Shown: piece after piece, positions 4,194 through 5,368 of the stretch
Layout of the letters: each line of letters opens with the position of its first letter
How positions within the stretch are numbered: the first letter of the stretch is position 1
DNA from: Solirubrobacteraceae bacterium
GTDB lineage: Bacteria; Actinomycetota; Thermoleophilia; Solirubrobacterales; Solirubrobacteraceae
Length of the DNA stretch: 5,368 nt
Direction: 5' to 3'
NCBI GenBank assembly: GCA_024710825.1
Contig: JANJUA010000217.1
Span: 1 to 5,368 of the forward strand
The notes under the pieces: model-generated
What the model saw: only the letters and a program-made list of their open reading frames with translations
Told to the model about the DNA's origin: nothing
The model's database searches: none
Translations under genes and position numbers: made by a program

Positions 4194-5368
4194 TGGGCCT
4201 GCTCGACTACTACCGCCAGTTCGAGGGGCGCCCCGAGGAGGAGGTCAACCGGGAGCTGCGCGCGCGGGCGACCGAGGAGCGCCGCCGTGCGCTCGAGCGC
4301 GTCGACCCGATCGACCTGTCGAGCACGACCTGGCCCGAGCTTCCGCCGTCCACCGTCGTCAACGCCGTGACGTTCGTGGCGCGGCGCGGACTCCAGCGCT
4401 ACCTCGAGCCACGCGCGGGCGAGCTGCGCTCCGAGCTCGCGCACCGCCTCGACGTGCCGCCGGAGCGCCTCGTGGTCGGCAACGGGGCCGCGCAGCTGCT
4501 CGGCTCGGCGACGTCCGCACTGCTCGAGCCGGGCGATGCGCTCGTCACCCCGTGGCCCTCCTATCCGCTGTATCCCGTCATGGCGCGCCAGGCGCGCGGG
4601 ACGGCCGTCCCGGTCGCCGTCGGGTCCTCCCACACCGTCGAGGCGGTCCTGCGCGCGGTCGACGACCGCACCCGCATCGTGGCGCTGTGCAACCCGAACG
4701 ACCCGACCGGCGAGTGGCTCGACGAGCACGCGCTGCGGACGCTGCTCGGCGGGCTGCCGGAGCGCGTCGTCGTGCTGCTCGACGAGGCGCTCGTGGAGTA
4801 CGCGCCGTTCAGCGCGGCGTCGCTCACGGAGGAGTTCCCGCGGCTGCTGGTGTTCCGCTCGTTCTCGAAGGCCTGGGGCCTGGCGGGGCTGCGCATCGGC
4901 TACGCGATCGGGGGGCCGGGCAGCGAGCCGCTGCTCGAGCGCCTGGAGCCCGAGCTGGGGGTCAACGAGCTGGCGCAGGCGGGCGCGCTCGAGGCGCTGC
5001 GCGGCGCCGAGGACGTGCTCGCCCGCCGCGTCGCGACGGTGCGCGCCGAGCGCGCCCGGCTGACCGACGTCCTCCGGGACCGCGGCCTGCAGGTGGCGCG
5101 CAGCGAGGCCAACGTCCTGTGGATCGGCGCGGACGGGATCGACGGAGGCGAGCTCGCCGCGCGCCTGCATCGCGCGAAGGTGCGCGTCGCCGAGGGCGCG
5201 CGCTTCGGCGACCCGTCCCGCATCCGGGTCGCCGTCCAGACGCGCCCCGCCGGCGACCGCCTCCTCGACGCGCTCGCCGGCGTCCTCGGGGGGGCCGGGC
5301 GCCCCGCCCGCACCCCGAGAACGCAGCGGCCAGCGGGGGGGGCAGCCCAAACGACCCGGCGCCCGCCC
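4193..5368 (+). CDS. HisC-like class I/II PLP aminotransferase, cut by right edge
   Basis: An open frame of 392 codons with no stop before the window ends. The core is a fold-type I PLP aminotransferase closest in motif layout to histidinol-phosphate aminotransferase (HisC) and the related threonine-phosphate decarboxylase CobD. Seen: RYLEP at 69-73 (HisC-type partner-subunit Tyr), GNGAAQ at 96-101 (cofactor phosphate), and Y124 in PWPSYP (ring stacking). Also NPNDPTG at 167-173, D197 (pyridine nitrogen), SFSKAWGLAGLRIGY at 223-237 with Schiff-base K226 and R234, and R345 in RIRVAV (substrate carboxylate). Odd points: a charged helical N-terminal extension of about 40 residues, and DLSSTTWPELPP where HisC proteins usually carry an NENP-type motif. 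The normal C-terminus falls near residue 367, after which a Pro/Arg/Thr-rich tail runs off the edge. The start overlaps the preceding stop (TGATG). No histidine or cobalamin gene is nearby, so the substrate is unassigned. Confidence 0.9.
   Translation, partial: MGLLDYYRQFEGRPEEEVNRELRARATEERRRALERVDPIDLSSTTWPELPPSTVVNAVTFVARRGLQRYLEPRAGELRSELAHRLDVPPERLVVGNGAAQLLGSATSALLEPGDALVTPWPSYPLYPVMARQARGTAVPVAVGSSHTVEAVLRAVDDRTRIVALCNPNDPTGEWLDEHALRTLLGGLPERVVVLLDEALVEYAPFSAASLTEEFPRLLVFRSFSKAWGLAGLRIGYAIGGPGSEPLLERLEPELGVNELAQAGALEALRGAEDVLARRVATVRAERARLTDVLRDRGLQVARSEANVLWIGADGIDGGELAARLHRAKVRVAEGARFGDPSRIRVAVQTRPAGDRLLDALAGVLGGAGRPARTPRTQRPAGGAAQTTRRPP

Noticed and set aside
4536..5063. 175-codon plus-strand frame inside the aminotransferase
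   Set aside because: Ser/Arg-rich out-of-frame shadow; the PLP lysine motif and the other catalytic motifs are in the frame starting at 4193.
3704..5350. 548-codon open frame on the minus strand
   Set aside because: Antisense to the membrane protein and aminotransferase; Arg/Ala/Glu/Gln-rich low-complexity translation with no recognisable domain.

Overview
This is a high-GC window (strong G/C preference at third codon positions, many GTG codons, promoters of the TAnnnT type, genes with and without Shine-Dalgarno sequences). It looks like ordinary chromosome of an actinobacterium. The gene content and style are compatible with a Thermoleophilia/Solirubrobacterales-type organism, but that placement is inference; no phylogenetic marker in the window settles it.

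Layout. Bases 1-370 carry no gene I can support; they hold a pair of imperfect direct repeats and open frames that do not look convincingly coding. A complete tRNA-Pro(CGG) lies on the minus strand at 371-444, just after the end of a small minus-strand gene of unknown function (460-795). Divergent from that gene, on the plus strand, is a NIF3/YbgI-family dinuclear-metal protein (823-1581). It is followed by a short spacer with an 8-bp inverted repeat wrapped around a good sigma-70-type promoter, then a 60-residue protein with a helix-turn-helix-like sequence (1654-1836). A second spacer with a 10-bp palindrome and a strong AGGAGG leads into a complete long-chain fatty acyl-CoA ligase (1920-3707) of the FadD15 type. 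Ten bases later starts a three-helix membrane protein (3717-4193). Its stop codon overlaps the start of a HisC-like PLP aminotransferase (4193 to the right edge), which is cut by the window.

How the genes relate. The plus-strand genes from 1654 onward probably form one or two transcription units: the small HTH-like protein with its own promoter, the acyl-CoA ligase with a strong ribosome site, and the membrane protein plus aminotransferase, which are translationally coupled and may also have a leaderless promoter at the end of the ligase gene. The ligase activates fatty acids to acyl-CoA for degradation or lipid synthesis. The aminotransferase has the catalytic core of histidinol-phosphate aminotransferase but stands among no histidine genes, so its substrate is open. 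I see no phage, transposon, CRISPR, toxin-antitoxin or defence system and no clear new biological system. The most useful leads are the dyad-embedded promoter at 1583-1618, the small HTH-like protein behind it, the stop-codon-overlapping leaderless promoter at 3705, and the unusual N-terminus and C-terminal tail of the aminotransferase.
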